A stretch of 64,000 bases of DNA from Taeniopygia guttata (taxonomy: Eukaryota > Chordata > Aves > Passeriformes > Estrildidae), in NCBI RefSeq assembly GCF_048771995.1, contig NC_133030.1:63003501-63067500 (forward strand), given 5' to 3'. Below the pieces are notes generated by a model, which saw nothing but the letters and a program-made list of their open reading frames with translations, did not search any database and was not told the origin of the DNA. The first letter of the stretch is position 1; every line of letters begins with the position of its first letter. Below, piece by piece: positions 26,601-50,928 of the stretch. Both the position numbers and the translations under genes were made by a program.

Positions 26601-29600
26601 TGATATGATTTTATGATGCTATTTCTTAACTCATTTGTAAAAATAGCTGTAGGGTTGGTTTTTGGGTTTTTTTTTTCCAAGTATGAATTGAACTTGCAGG
26701 GCTTTAAAATTACTGTTTTATGGGGTTTTTTTATTTTCTGTAGTACGAAATCCATACACAGGCCACAAGTACCTGTGTGGTGCATTGCAGTCAGGAATTG
26801 TTCTGCTCCAGTGGTATGAGCCAATGCAGAAATTCATGTTGATAAAGGTAAGCATTTCCTTTGAGCTGAGCTGAATAATTGTGCAGTTGCTGAAAGAACC
26901 TTTCCAGAGTTTGGGGTGGAAAGTACACCCCGGGCTGGTGCCGTGGGTGGGTTGTGAGCACTTGAAAATCTGGCTGGACACATTTGGAGTCAGCAAATCT
27001 GTGACTGAAGTAATTTCAGTAATATAAAACTCGTTTAAATGCTGGGGCAAGCCCAGCACTGGCAATAACAGACCACAATCCACCCCTGCCCAGCTTCAAA
27101 AGCAGTGAAAATTCAGTGTATTTCTACTCTGTGTACAGAGTAGAAACAGACAATTTATAAATATACAGTAATACACAATAATACAGTAATATATAATACA
27201 CAATATATGCAGAATTTATGCTCTGTATACAGAGTAGAAATAGACAGTTTATAAATATACCATATAACGTAATATACAATACTATTTATAAATATAAATA
27301 TTGATGAGTATGTATAAATACACAAGAGTGTACTCTGTGTGCTTGTATATTTATAAATTTACTCTATTTAATTGCATAATAATATAATGTTCATATAAAT
27401 ACATTTTCTATTTTATATATTTTATGAAATAGAAATGAATGTATTTATAAATAATATGTAGTATATAATGTCTATTATATATACTACATAATTAAATTAT
27501 TAATTTTATTACTATTTTTATATATTTTAATATAACTGTATTTGCTATAAATATAACAATTTTCCTCTGTTTTTATTAAATATAAATAAATACATTTATA
27601 AATAAATCTATTTTAGATATGATGTATTATATCTATAAATATATAAGCGTTAGATAATATAGAATTAATATAATAAATAGCTTTTATTAAATAGATTTAT
27701 TGTGTATTTTAATTGGTTTTAATATAATTAACTTTTTATTTATATATATTAATATAATATAATATAATATAATATAATATAATATAATATAATATAATAT
27801 AATATAATAATATTAAAATAATATTGTAATAATATTGTAATAATATAACATTTTAATATACAACATAATACTATATATTATGTATTATTATATATTATAT
27901 TATATATTATATTATATTATATTATATTATATTATATTATATTATATTATATTATATTATATTATATTATATTATATTATATTATATTATATTATATTAT
28001 ATTATATTATATTATATTATTATATATAAGAACATAATAATATAGACTATAATGATAATATATTAATATATTATTATATATTATAATAAGTATATATTAT
28101 AATATTAATATAGTCATTAATATAAATATCCTCTGTGTATGTATACTCCGTGCACGCTGTTGCAGAGCAGTTCCAAGGTCAGAGCAAGCTGACAGGCTGC
28201 TGCTGTTTTGTTTTGGCAGCACTTTGACTTCCCCCTGCCCAGCCCCCTGCACGTGTTCGAGATGCTGGTGATCCCCGAGCAGGAGTACCCCATGGTGTGC
28301 GTGGCCATCTCCAGGGGCTGCGAGCCCAACCAGGTGGTGCAGTTTGAGACAATCAACCTCAACTCTGCCTCCTCCTGGTTCACTGAGATCGGGGCAGGTG
28401 AGCTGAGCCCTCTTCCAGCAGCTTTTCTCCCTGGGAATGCTGGAAATTCTGCCTTGGAGCAGTTTGCAAAGCTTTTGGGATCGGCAGCTCCTCTGCCTGA
28501 GGCAGGTGGAAGCTGATCCCAGATTGTCAGAACTGGAAAGGATGGAGAGGGACTGGGGACAAGGGATGGAGGGACAGGACCCAGGGAATGGCTCCCACTG
28601 CCAGAGGGCAGGGATGGGTGGGAGATTGGGAATTGGGAATTGCCAGAGCAGCTGTGGCTGCCCCTGGATCCCTGGCATGCCCAAGGCCAGGTTGGACACT
28701 GGGGCAGCCTGGGACAGTGGGAGGTGTCCCTGCCATGGCAGGGGTAGGGATGGGATGGGATTTAAGATTTCCAATCCCGACTATTCTGTGATTCCCTGAT
28801 TCTCTGTTGGTCTGACCTGCCCCACATCAGTACAAACTGTCCTTATAAAAAACCTTTTATTTGCTAAATTCCCTTAAACATCAGTCAGACCCTGCTGGCT
28901 GGGTTCTCCTTTGTCATTCCAAGCTCTTTCCTGGGATCCTGCTCTTTCCCCTCCTTTCCTGCATAAAAACTCCCAGAAACGAATTCTTGTCCATTTTCCA
29001 GCCCTTGGGGGAGGGTTGTTATCTTCAGCTGGCTCTTAAAAAGCAAAGATTTGGGTTGTTTTTAAGACCTGGTTGATATTTTGCAGCTGCTTTTCTCCTT
29101 TGCCTTTGTTGGATGTACATTTTTACCTTTAAATATTGCTTTTTAGCAGCTGTAGGAATAACTTCATTAGTAAAAACTAGAAAAAAAAATCTCTTAAACT
29201 AGTTTATTATCATCCCAATAATCTTTCCAGATGTGGATTTATGGGAAAAGAGTGGGGTTTTAGGAATTAAAAGTCCTTTTGTTTATTGTGCTGCCCCTCT
29301 ATAGAGGAAGCTGTGCTGAACCATAGCATAAAATGTGTTTTATCCAGTAAAAATTGTGTTTTCCTGTTAAATACCTGCATTGAACAGAGATCTTTGTGCT
29401 TCTCCCAGAACATTCTGGGATCTTACAGCCTTTAAAAACCAGAGTAACAAAAAAAAAAAAAAAAAATCAGAATAACAAGAGCAGAGTGAAAAGAGCTTGA
29501 GGGGAGGCGTAGTCTCTTGCTATGATATAAAATACAAAATAATCTGTTTTTTTTATCCAGGCAATCAGCAGTTGGATGCCATTCACGTGACACAGCTGGA

Positions 29601-32600
29601 GAGAGACACTGTCCTGGTCTGCCTGGACAGTGAGTAACACAAAAATCTCTTGGATAAGTCACCACACCTCGTGCAAAACTTGGGTTGCCACAGTTGTTGA
29701 TTTGAACTTCACCACGAGTTTGGTTTTTTTCCTCCCTACTATAATAATTTGTGTTGTAATATTTCCAAAAAGACAGTTTGAATAAATGGGATTTCATTCT
29801 GGCTTTTGTAATTCCAATTTCCCTCTTCATGTGTGCATCACTTTGTCAGTGTAAAACCACCCCAAGTGGTACAAAGTTTCCCGTATTTCTTTTGAGACAG
29901 AGATGCTCTTGGGTTCATTTTAGGCAAATGCTCTAGATGTTAAATTTGGGTATTTCTTTGTGCCTGAAAGATGAAATTCGTATTTTACACTTAAATCCTT
30001 TTCGGCTGAGGGTTTTAATGCTGGTTTTTCTCTTTCTCCTGAGAATTTGTGAAAATAGTGAATTTACAAGGGAAATTGAAGTCAAGCAAGAAGTTGGCTT
30101 CTGAGCTGAGCTTTGATTTCTGCATCGAGTCAGTGGGTGAGTGATTTGCTGCTCTGGTGTCTCTCAGGGGTTTAAGAACTCACTCTTGAAAGCCTGGCTG
30201 CTTTCTGGTCATTTCCATAGCAATGAGAACAAAATTTGGGCAGGAACAAGTGGTTTAGTAATACATAACTCTGTCTTAGCCTTCTAAAAGTTAAGATTTT
30301 ATTTCAAGTAATAGCACGTCCATTTCTTAATAATCAGGGTAATAATATTTGAATCTAATTCTCAACCTGCTGTCTTTAGACAGGACAGGAGTTTTAAAAA
30401 CTTGAATTGTAGCTGTCAAACAAGAATGTCTGCTGTAACAAACTCTCAGAGTCACAGAATTAAATCACACAGAGCTGGCAGCTCTGTGCTTTCTCTGTCC
30501 CTGAATGGAAAACTCCCATTTTCCATCATTCATCTGTTTTGAAATAAATGTAATAATTCAGGTGATGTGTCATTTCCAGCAGCCCATGGTGCTTTGCTTG
30601 GCAGTGTTTGTTTTTACACTTCCTGAGGGCTTCTCCAGAGGCACTGGGGAAAACCAGGATGCAGGGAATGGGGTGTGATGTGTCCCTCCTTTGCAGTGTG
30701 CCTTCAGGACAGCGTGCTGGCCTTCTGGAAACATGGCATGCAGGGCAAGAGCTTCAAGTCAGATGAGGTAAGTGATCTCCAGCCTCTCCAATTTAATTCC
30801 TCCTGTTCCTTTTTTACCACTGGATCCCTTAGCTTCTCTTGCTGATGCCTTGAGAAGGCTGCTCTAGAGCAGAGGCTGGATGGAGTTACAGAATAAATCA
30901 GGGATTTATTAAAAGATCTCCTCCATGGATCCACCTTGGGCAGCACCAGAGCCCAGCCAGGGCTGCACCCAAATGACCCAAAATGGCCCCAAAATGCACG
31001 AGCGCTCCCGGGGGCTCTCCCTGGGATCAGTTCTGCTCCAGTGGCACCTTGGAGTTCATTGTCCCATTCCAGCTTTAGCCCAGGCAGTCCCACCCTGCTT
31101 GTTTTTCTCTCTCCAGCCCACGGTGTTTGTGCTCCTGGGCTGAGATTTGGATCATTTGTCCTTGGTGCCCAGCTGGAGCAGGAATTGTTTTGTGTCCCTG
31201 CTCTGTGCAGAGAGCTCAGCATCCCCTGGTATGGAGCCCAGACCCACACATTAAAGCAGCACAGAATGTGAAATATAGAAAAGCTAAAACTGATCATCTC
31301 TGCTTCCCAAGTGAGAATGCTCACATTTCACCATGCTTAAATCAATTTATCCATTTCAGTCCTCTACTTTGCATTAAATTGCATTTGCACGTTTCTTTCC
31401 TTCCAACTTAGACCAATGAATTTCCTTGTGCTGCTGAAATGGATCTGAATATCTGCATTTTTCTGCAGGTGACGCAGGAGATATCTGATGAAACCAGGGT
31501 TTTCCGCCTGCTGGGCTCAGACAGGTAATCCCTCTGCAGAAACAGAAACCTTTTGTTTTATTTAAACCAGCTTTTCTAGTTCCCAGCTGGGCCTGGCTTC
31601 CAGCCCAGCCCAGCTCTGTCTGTGGGTACCAAGTGTCAGGGAGAGAGGAGAGATGCTCTGGGCTTGCAGGGTGCTCAGTACACTTGTGGAAAAGCCTGCT
31701 CCTGGTTTTGGATTGTCCTGGTGAGCTGGGAATTACCTTGGCAGCAGTCAGTTAACATTAACCTTGGCTGCTCTGGAAATAGCAAACCAGAACTCACTCA
31801 GGTTTTAGTCACAGTGATCCAAATCCACACATTTTCCATAAGATCCAGCTGATCCCTTCCAGCTGCACAGGTGGGAAGAGGTGCAGCTGTCCCCAGGTTT
31901 GCAGCCTGAGCAGAAGCTGCTCCAGGCTGGACATACTCACTTGTGGATTCTCAGCCAGCCAGAGGGATAAATGTAGGAATAGACAGGGATGAGTCCAGCA
32001 ATCACCTCAGACACAGAATTCCAGACTGGTTTGTTTGGAATGGACCCTAAAGCTCACCTTGTTCCATGCCTGGGCAGGGCCACCTTCCACTAGAGCAGGA
32101 ATAGTTCCTGCTCTCAAATCCCTGATCCTCTGCTCCCTCATCAGGCCTTGGAACTGCCAAACTCTTTGGTTTGTATTTTCATCTCTGTACAAATGGAGCA
32201 GGAGTTTTCCTGCCATTCCAGTGAGATATGGAGTCACTTTTTTACCTTGGATCACTCTGGAACTGCTCAGGTGCAGAGGTGAGGATCAGGGACAGGGGTC
32301 ATTCAGAGGTTTCATTTTGAAACTCTGTGAGGAAAACAAAAAACAGAGACAAGTTTAATCCTAAAAACAACAGGAGCTGGTGCAGAGAAATGCTCAGCAT
32401 TTGGGAGGGAGAGGGCAGGTCAAAGGCCCAACCACACCAGCTGATGGTCAGTGTGCCAAGACAGGGAGAGAATCATTTTCCAGAGTGGCCCACAGGAACG
32501 TGATCCAGCAGGACAAAGGCTGAGATGGGGTTGAGTGATCCCTGTGAAACCAATATTTAGGAGGGAAGAGAATTGTTGAGGTTGCTTATCAGAAGATGTA

Positions 32601-32977
32601 GGAGGGATAAACATTTGGGCTGCAGATGATGGGATAATGGATTTACAAAATTAATTGGGTTGGAAAGGACCTTAAAAATCATCCAGTTCCCTTCCACTGT
32701 ATCTTTTCCTTGAGTGTTTTCATCAGTGATGCTGGAAAATGAGGGAACTGGTTAAAGAATGAAACACCCAAGATACTTGGGAGAACCTCTATCTCCAGTC
32801 TGTAGAAACCCCTGAGTTCCCTGCTCAGGAGTTACACCAAGAGTTGTTCTTTGCCCCTGACTGTGGATCCTGTTTGTGTTTGGTTGCAGAGTGGTTGTGC
32901 TGGAGAGCAGGCCCACAGAAAACCCCACAGCTCACAGCAACCTCTACATCCTGGCTGGGCATGAAAACAGTTACTGA
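6959..32977 (+). CDS. MAP4K5: MAP4K5, 3' part (STE20-family kinase with C-terminal CNH domain)
   Basis: Mitogen-activated protein kinase kinase kinase kinase 5 (GCKR/KHS) is a cytosolic serine/threonine kinase that feeds TNF-receptor/TRAF and stress signals into the JNK pathway. That role is family knowledge. Here 29 GT-AG exons join in one open frame of about 807 residues plus stop. The order is: kinase domain without its N-lobe start, acidic and proline-rich linker, then citron homology (CNH) domain. Runs such as [35 protein letters not shown] and the C-terminus [12 protein letters not shown] match human MAP4K5 from memory far better than MAP4K3. The first ~55 residues lie upstream; I searched 1-6958 and found no exon for them. 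Every exon-exon phase is consistent, and no stop or frameshift interrupts the frame. Exon coordinates are given in the three domain entries. Confidence 0.97.
9895..10000 (+). mobile_element. CR1 LINE 3'-end fragment
   Basis: Short plus-strand end: gtggcacttggggacatggg followed by gttttttccaacctaagtgatgccatgatt-like text. It sits within the MAP4K5 intron after exon 9808-9850. Confidence 0.75.
11451..11492 (+). repeat. Three 14-bp tandem repeats carrying the octamer ATGCAAAT
   Basis: The unit atatgcaaataatc occurs three times (last unit with one change), putting POU-factor octamers at 11453, 11467 and 11481 in a MAP4K5 intron. Regulatory use is unproven. Confidence 0.9.
12279..12480 (+). mobile_element. 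CR1 LINE 3'-end fragment, second subfamily
   Basis: Plus-strand copy with ggaggtggtggagtcaccat, gatgtggcactgggtgcc and ttggactcgatgatcttgaa. The same subfamily recurs on the minus strand at 55845-56050. Confidence 0.88.
12823..13542 (-). mobile_element. Solo-LTR-like fossil, family C copy 2
   Basis: A shorter sister of 2690-3609 in the same orientation, with the same flanking blocks and the same minisatellite but only six units. It lies in the MAP4K5 intron right after the GC-rich exon 12566-12697. Terminal bases on the minus strand are TGTGGGAG and CAGACA. Confidence 0.65.
13125..13310 (+). repeat. Minisatellite, 31 bp unit, six copies
   Basis: Same unit (gctcctctgggaatgcag core) and same position within the host LTR fossil as the ten-copy array at 3060-3370. 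Confidence 0.93.
13615..13702 (+). mobile_element. CR1 LINE 3'-end fragment
   Basis: Only the last ~90 bases remain: ggaaggtgtccctgcccatgg and ggtcccttccaacccaaac. It begins about 70 bp after the end of the family C LTR fossil. Confidence 0.8.
15197..21680 (+). CDS. MAP4K5: MAP4K5 linker exons (acidic and proline-rich region)
   Basis: Exons: 15197-15313, 15451-15529, 16235-16293, 16709-16770, 20132-20174, 20723-20933, 21447-21544 and 21639-21680. They finish the kinase C-lobe ([17 protein letters not shown]), then encode an acidic stretch (GEVDDDDFE), a basic stretch ([10 protein letters not shown]), the SH3-ligand-like motif PPPLPPKPR and a second proline motif ([11 protein letters not shown]). 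In this family the linker recruits adaptor proteins through SH3 domains. The linker is the least conserved part: the exon 20723-20933 encodes 70 residues with several insertions relative to my memory of human MAP4K5. A 45-nt candidate cassette exon lies between 16770 and 20132 and is listed separately. Confidence 0.94.
15584..15726. repeat. Imperfect inverted repeat (hairpin) in MAP4K5 intron
   Basis: The arms 15584-15624 and 15681-15726 are reverse complements: attattgttgaagatt and ttctccag-tttgcttccc pair on both sides, with a gap of five bases and two mismatches. The loop is about 56 nt. It begins 55 bp after the exon ending at 15529. It could be a decayed palindromic element or a foldback in the pre-mRNA. 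Confidence 0.8.
18337..18510 (-). mobile_element. CR1 LINE 3'-end fragment
   Basis: Minus-strand copy beginning catagaatctcagaaagg and running to cacaactgctctgggcaac. It lies in the intron before the candidate cassette exon of MAP4K5. Confidence 0.88.
19189..19233 (+). CDS. MAP4K5: Candidate 45-nt in-frame cassette exon of MAP4K5
   Basis: Flanked by an acceptor (tgccttag) and a consensus donor (gtgagt). Between exon 16709-16770 and exon 20132-20174 it adds [16 protein letters not shown] without a stop and keeps the frame, because both flanking exons share the same phase. Skipping it gives [16 protein letters not shown], the form closest to the human protein I remember. Inclusion adds 15 residues, five of them acidic, just before the SH3-binding motif. 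Evidence is the splice sites, the exact multiple of three and the protein-like composition. It could still be an intronic coincidence. Confidence 0.6.
19551..19866 (-). mobile_element. CR1 LINE 3'-end fragment
   Basis: Minus-strand copy of about 315 bp, from aatcccagaatcccagaatgg through ctcaccaccctcacaggg to taaagtccctccagcctg. It contains more of the 3' region than most copies here and begins about 320 bp after the candidate cassette exon. Confidence 0.9.
20300..20545 (-). mobile_element. CR1 LINE fragment, older subfamily
   Basis: Minus-strand copy with ctgggagagacccacaggga, ttccttggggagcctgggca and cagcccttccctcaggtcctgtcc-type sequence, resembling a GC-rich older CR1 group. Confidence 0.75.
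21148..21232 (+). repeat. Direct duplication, about 40-bp unit, two copies
   Basis: The segment aggagaaaaacaatgattgt plus gtggggaggaccttgcca occurs twice with no change, so the duplication is recent. It lies in a MAP4K5 intron. Confidence 0.95.
22035..22175 (-). mobile_element. CR1 LINE fragment, older subfamily
   Basis: Minus-strand copy recognised by attggaaaagccctctaagatcac, gtccaaccgttcccccagc and ccagtgccacatccaacgg. Confidence 0.75.
22358..32977 (+). CDS. MAP4K5: MAP4K5 CNH-domain exons and C-terminus
   Basis: Exons: 22358-22442, 22732-22811, 24086-24146, 25127-25241, 25373-25431, 26744-26847, 28220-28397, 29561-29629, 30044-30136, 30697-30767, 31469-31524 and 32890-32977, with stop TGA at 32975-32977. 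The block starts [28 protein letters not shown], the usual opening of the citron homology domain. It then runs through [41 protein letters not shown] and [30 protein letters not shown] to the end NSY. The CNH domain is a beta-propeller-like protein-interaction module that binds small GTPases or cytoskeletal partners in related kinases. No residue loss is apparent. The 178-bp exon at 28220 is strikingly GC-rich although it directly follows an AT-satellite intron. Confidence 0.96.
23785..23900 (-). mobile_element. CR1 LINE fragment
   Basis: Minus-strand copy: atcatggaatggtttgggatgg to ccaggctgccccaagcctgg. Confidence 0.82.
24228..24575 (+). mobile_element. CR1 LINE 3'-end fragment
   Basis: Plus-strand copy of about 350 bp, from tctggagaggagaagctcca to attccatggttct. 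It begins 80 bp after MAP4K5 exon 24086-24146. Confidence 0.92.
25034..25036 (+). CDS. MAP4K5: Candidate 3-nt microexon of MAP4K5 (AAG)
   Basis: The context is tttgcag-AAG-gtaatt, a complete acceptor and donor around three bases. The upstream exon ends TCA G (24146) and the downstream exon starts GG AAA (25127). Direct joining gives Ser-Gly-Lys. Inserting AAG gives Ser-Glu-Gly-Lys, which is the human sequence as I remember it (LMSLSEGKTFQLY). The remaining downstream intron would be 90 nt, long enough to splice. A chance match is possible, and the glutamate may simply be absent in this bird. Confidence 0.4.
25545..25710 (+). mobile_element. CR1 LINE fragment, internal part
   Basis: Plus-strand remnant with ggagctgcaggaaagatgg and ggatggagtgccaggccaag, lacking the terminal part. 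Confidence 0.6.
25945..26060 (-). mobile_element. CR1 LINE fragment, older subfamily
   Basis: Minus-strand remnant: agttggaaaagccctctgag and ccccaagtgccacatctgc. Confidence 0.68.
27120..28120. repeat. AT-rich tract with pentanucleotide satellites
   Basis: About 1 kb of almost pure A/T in a MAP4K5 intron. It contains (AATAT)n at about 27751-27808 and (ATTAT)n at about 27890-28022, some 25 units, with palindromic TATA-type sequence between. It ends about 100 bp before the GC-rich exon 28220-28397. Other AT-rich stretches lie at 22545-22715, 24765-24890, 26060-26165 and 11880-12040. Confidence 0.95.
28530..28803 (+). mobile_element. CR1 LINE 3'-end fragment
   Basis: Plus-strand copy closely resembling 24228-24575: gggactggggacaagggatgg, gcagctgtggctgcccctgg, gtgtccctgccatggcaggg. 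Confidence 0.9.
30846..31272 (-). mobile_element. Solo LTR fossil in MAP4K5 intron
   Basis: A passerine-type LTR recognised from ggatttattaaaagatctcc, ccacggtgtttgtgctcctg and agctggagcaggaattgttt. On the minus strand it carries an AATAAA followed by an end resembling ctcaaggcatca. It lies between exons 30697-30767 and 31469-31524. No coding remains accompany it. Confidence 0.6.
32013..32140 (-). mobile_element. CR1 LINE fragment
   Basis: Diverged minus-strand piece: cagaattccagactggtttg, ctaaagctcaccttgttcca. Another trace, ttgggttggaaaggaccttaa, occurs at about 32657-32700. Confidence 0.55.
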
Positions 32978-33380
32978 GCAGCACTCGCCCCCAGGAGCAG
33001 AGGGAATTGGCCACGCTGGGACCCAGGAGCGCCGGGAAACCGGGACTTGCTGCTTCTCCTCTGACACCCAAGTTGTGTTGGTTTTTAGGGTGGGAATCAA
33101 TCCATTTTTGCAGCTGGGAACAGCTGGTTCTGTCTCTTGCCACTGTGTGGTTGGTTATGTCGAGTTTGCTTAATAAAAGCTGAGATAAAGAGCCCTTTAC
33201 TCGTTAGTTCTAGGGAAACAGAGCCTTGAAACGTGTTCGGCAGTAAAGGTGCCATAAACTGTTAAATATTGCCCTTCCCTTGGGTTTTCCTTTTATTCTG
33301 TAGATACAGGTCTAGTGCTGGCTGTTGCCCTGTTTTATACTGAGTCTTATTCTTAATAAAACAAAGATTTGTGTAGGAAG
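32978..33380 (+). other. MAP4K5: MAP4K5 3' untranslated region, proximal part
   Basis: Sequence after the TGA at 32975-32977. Two AATAAA signals lie at 33172-33177 and 33355-33360; the second is followed within about 30 bases by GT-rich sequence (tttgtgtaggaagtgg), so it is the better candidate end. Further AATAAA hexamers at 34112-34117, 35091-35096 and 35223-35228 could end longer transcripts. A poly-T run (33528-33542), a TG-rich stretch (33796-33840) and a TA-rich stretch (33848-33885) occur in the possible longer UTR. Confidence 0.6.
33355..33360 (+). terminator. Polyadenylation signal AATAAA, likely MAP4K5
   Basis: Canonical hexamer 378 bases after the stop codon with a GT-rich element just downstream. 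An earlier hexamer at 33172 has weaker downstream context. The actual cleavage site cannot be read from sequence alone. Confidence 0.5.
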
Positions 33381-48744
<15,364 letters not shown>

Positions 48745-49640
48745 CCAGGTGGCAGATCAAAACTCAGTTGTTGGAAGTCATCCAGGATTTATAAATGGAG
48801 GATACACAGTGGGAAACTAAATAACTAAAAGTTATGGCATGTAGAGTGATCTGTCCTCTGCTCTGGGTCACTGATGGAGAGGAAGTGATGCAGAAAGAAC
48901 TCCAAGCTCATGTTAGTGTTCTGTGTACAAAGGCAGATGCACTCTGCTTTAATTCCGATTGCCTCCTGGTTCAGGATTGCGCCCACCCAGTGCTTACAGG
49001 ATGACATTTAAAGCTCTGTCTCCTGCATTTCAGACTTGGCAGGAGAACTCCACCTCGCCAAACACACGAGTCCCTCCTGCTTTAGGCTGGGCCGAGTCCC
49101 TGCTCCGGGAGGAGCTGTGCCTGTGCGGTGCAGCCCAGGCCGGGAGGGGCTGCTCCAGGGATACTCGGGCTCACTCCTGCCCTTACAGAGCTCAAAGGCC
49201 TCAGAGTGCTGCTGGGGAATTCACAGGCTCCACAGACACCAGGAGAACAGAGCAACAGCATCCCTGCTGTGTCTTTAGTCTTTCCAGAGCTGCTTCTGCA
49301 AGTTTCATCCTTGAATTCTGCTTCTGACAAGAGTGAAGGCACTTGCTTGTAGTTACAAAAATGATTTTATCAAAACTAATCATGAATGTAATTTATAACA
49401 ATGGCCAGACACAGGCAGGAATTCTACCTAAGTGTTTGTATTAAACGACCGGGGTTTGTAGCATCTCAGAATATACTATTGTGATGTGATGTGATTTTTC
49501 CAATTTACTGGAGGTATTTTGCTATATAAAACTTTATTACTGGGCAAGAACATCCTCTTTTTACTGACACTTAGAGCAAAAATGTTTTGCCAGTACATTT
49601 TGTGTTCCTCAATAATAAAAGCCCTTTCAGTGGGACAGAT
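48745..49640 (+). other. CDKL1: CDKL1 3' untranslated region (likely)
   Basis: Runs from the stop to the AATAAA at 49614-49619, which is the first plus-strand signal after the stop codon. No coding potential is recognised; a longer UTR would run into the CR1 copy at 49881. Confidence 0.5.
49614..49619 (+). terminator. Polyadenylation signal AATAAA, likely CDKL1
   Basis: Sense-strand hexamer about 870 bases after the CDKL1 stop, followed within 40 bases by TG-rich sequence (cctgtgtgtgcctgttgg). Confidence 0.5.
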
Positions 49641-49880
49641 GCCACGTCCTGTGTGTGCCTGTTGGCCTTCTGTTTCCTTACACGTGGAAAACCATCTCTG
49701 AGACAGCACTGTGCATCTGGCTGCTTGGAGATCTGCCTTCTGCCCTTCCCTTGCCCAAACCCAGGGATTTGAGTGACAGTGCTGTGCTGACCCTGAGGAT
49801 GAGCCATTCCCACTGTGCTGGCACCGGTGAGGCCCTGCCTCCAATCCTGGGAGTGGTTTTGAGTCTCTCACAAGAAAGGC

Positions 49881-50310
49881 ATTGAGCGTGTCCAGAGAAG
49901 GGAACAGAGCTGGGAAGGGTCTGGAGCACCAGGAGAGGCTGAGGGAGCTGGGAAGGGGCTGAGCCTGGAGAAAAGGAGGCTCAGGAGGGACCCTGACAAC
50001 TTCACAACTCCCTGACAGGAGGGGACAGCCAGGGGGGTCGGGCTCTGCTCCCAGGAACAGGAGAGGGAACGGCCTCAGGCTCGGCCAGGGGAGGTTTGGA
50101 TTGGATATTGGAAAATTTCTCCATGGAAAAGGTTGTCCAGCCCTGGCAGAGCTGCCCAGGACAGTGGTGGACTCACCATCCCTGGAGGGATTTAAAAGCC
50201 ACATGGATGTGGCACTTGGGGACACGGGTCAGTGGTGGCCTTGGCAGTGCTGGGGGAACACCTGGACTCCCGTGATCTCAGAGGACTTTTCCAACCTCAG
50301 CAATTCTCAA
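49881..50310 (+). mobile_element. CR1 LINE 3'-end fragment
   Basis: Plus-strand copy of about 430 bp between the convergent CDKL1 and DMAC2L genes: gagcaccaggagaggctgag, ggcctcaggctcggccaggg, gatgtggcacttggggacac. Confidence 0.9.
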
Positions 50311-50547
50311 TGACTTTTATTTATCAGGAGGGATGAGGATGCAACTCCAGAGCTGCACAGAACTGCAGCAGTCCATCAGCACACAGCAAAAATGTGCTCA
50401 AGGCTGTGCCAAAAGCTGCTGCTCCTGCACAAAGAACCGTGCTCCCTCAGCAGCTCCATGCTCCTGAGGGGGTGACCCTGCCTGCCTGCACATCACTGAA
50501 CCAGACAAAACTCCAAGTGTGAAGAACACAAAAAGACCCAGAACCTC

Positions 50548-50553
50548 TTTTAT
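50548..50553 (-). terminator. Polyadenylation signal AATAAA, likely DMAC2L
   Basis: Minus-strand hexamer (plus-strand tttatt) about 375 bases after the stop. Another AATAAA overlaps the stop codon itself (GGAATAAACA, 50933-50928) but would leave almost no 3'UTR. Confidence 0.4.
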
Positions 50554-50928
50554 TAAATCAGCACCCACCCACTGGGTGTGATTCTCCCAGAGGGAGCAGC
50601 ACCAACACCACACACCCCAACATTCCCCCACTGCCACTTTGCTTCTGTGCAATAAAATACTGAAAACTTCTAACTGAGGTATTCAGAGCTTCCCAGAAAA
50701 ACAGGAAACAGATGCCTGTGTGCAGAGGCCTGCCCTGTCTGTTGTTGATCCACCACTGAGTTTAGGCTTAATAAAAATTGCATGATTTCTTAAAAGGTCA
50801 CATACACCTTTGAGGCTGGAGTGGGAGAGCTGGGCTTGCTGGATATACAGTGGTGTCTACAACTTCACTTATGCAATGTAAGGTAAATCCTAGGAAATCA
50901 CATACATCTCAGTCACGTGCTGCTGTGT

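Noticed and set aside
30704-31324. 206-codon minus-strand frame
   Set aside because: It is the shadow of an LTR fossil and of a MAP4K5 exon on the other strand.
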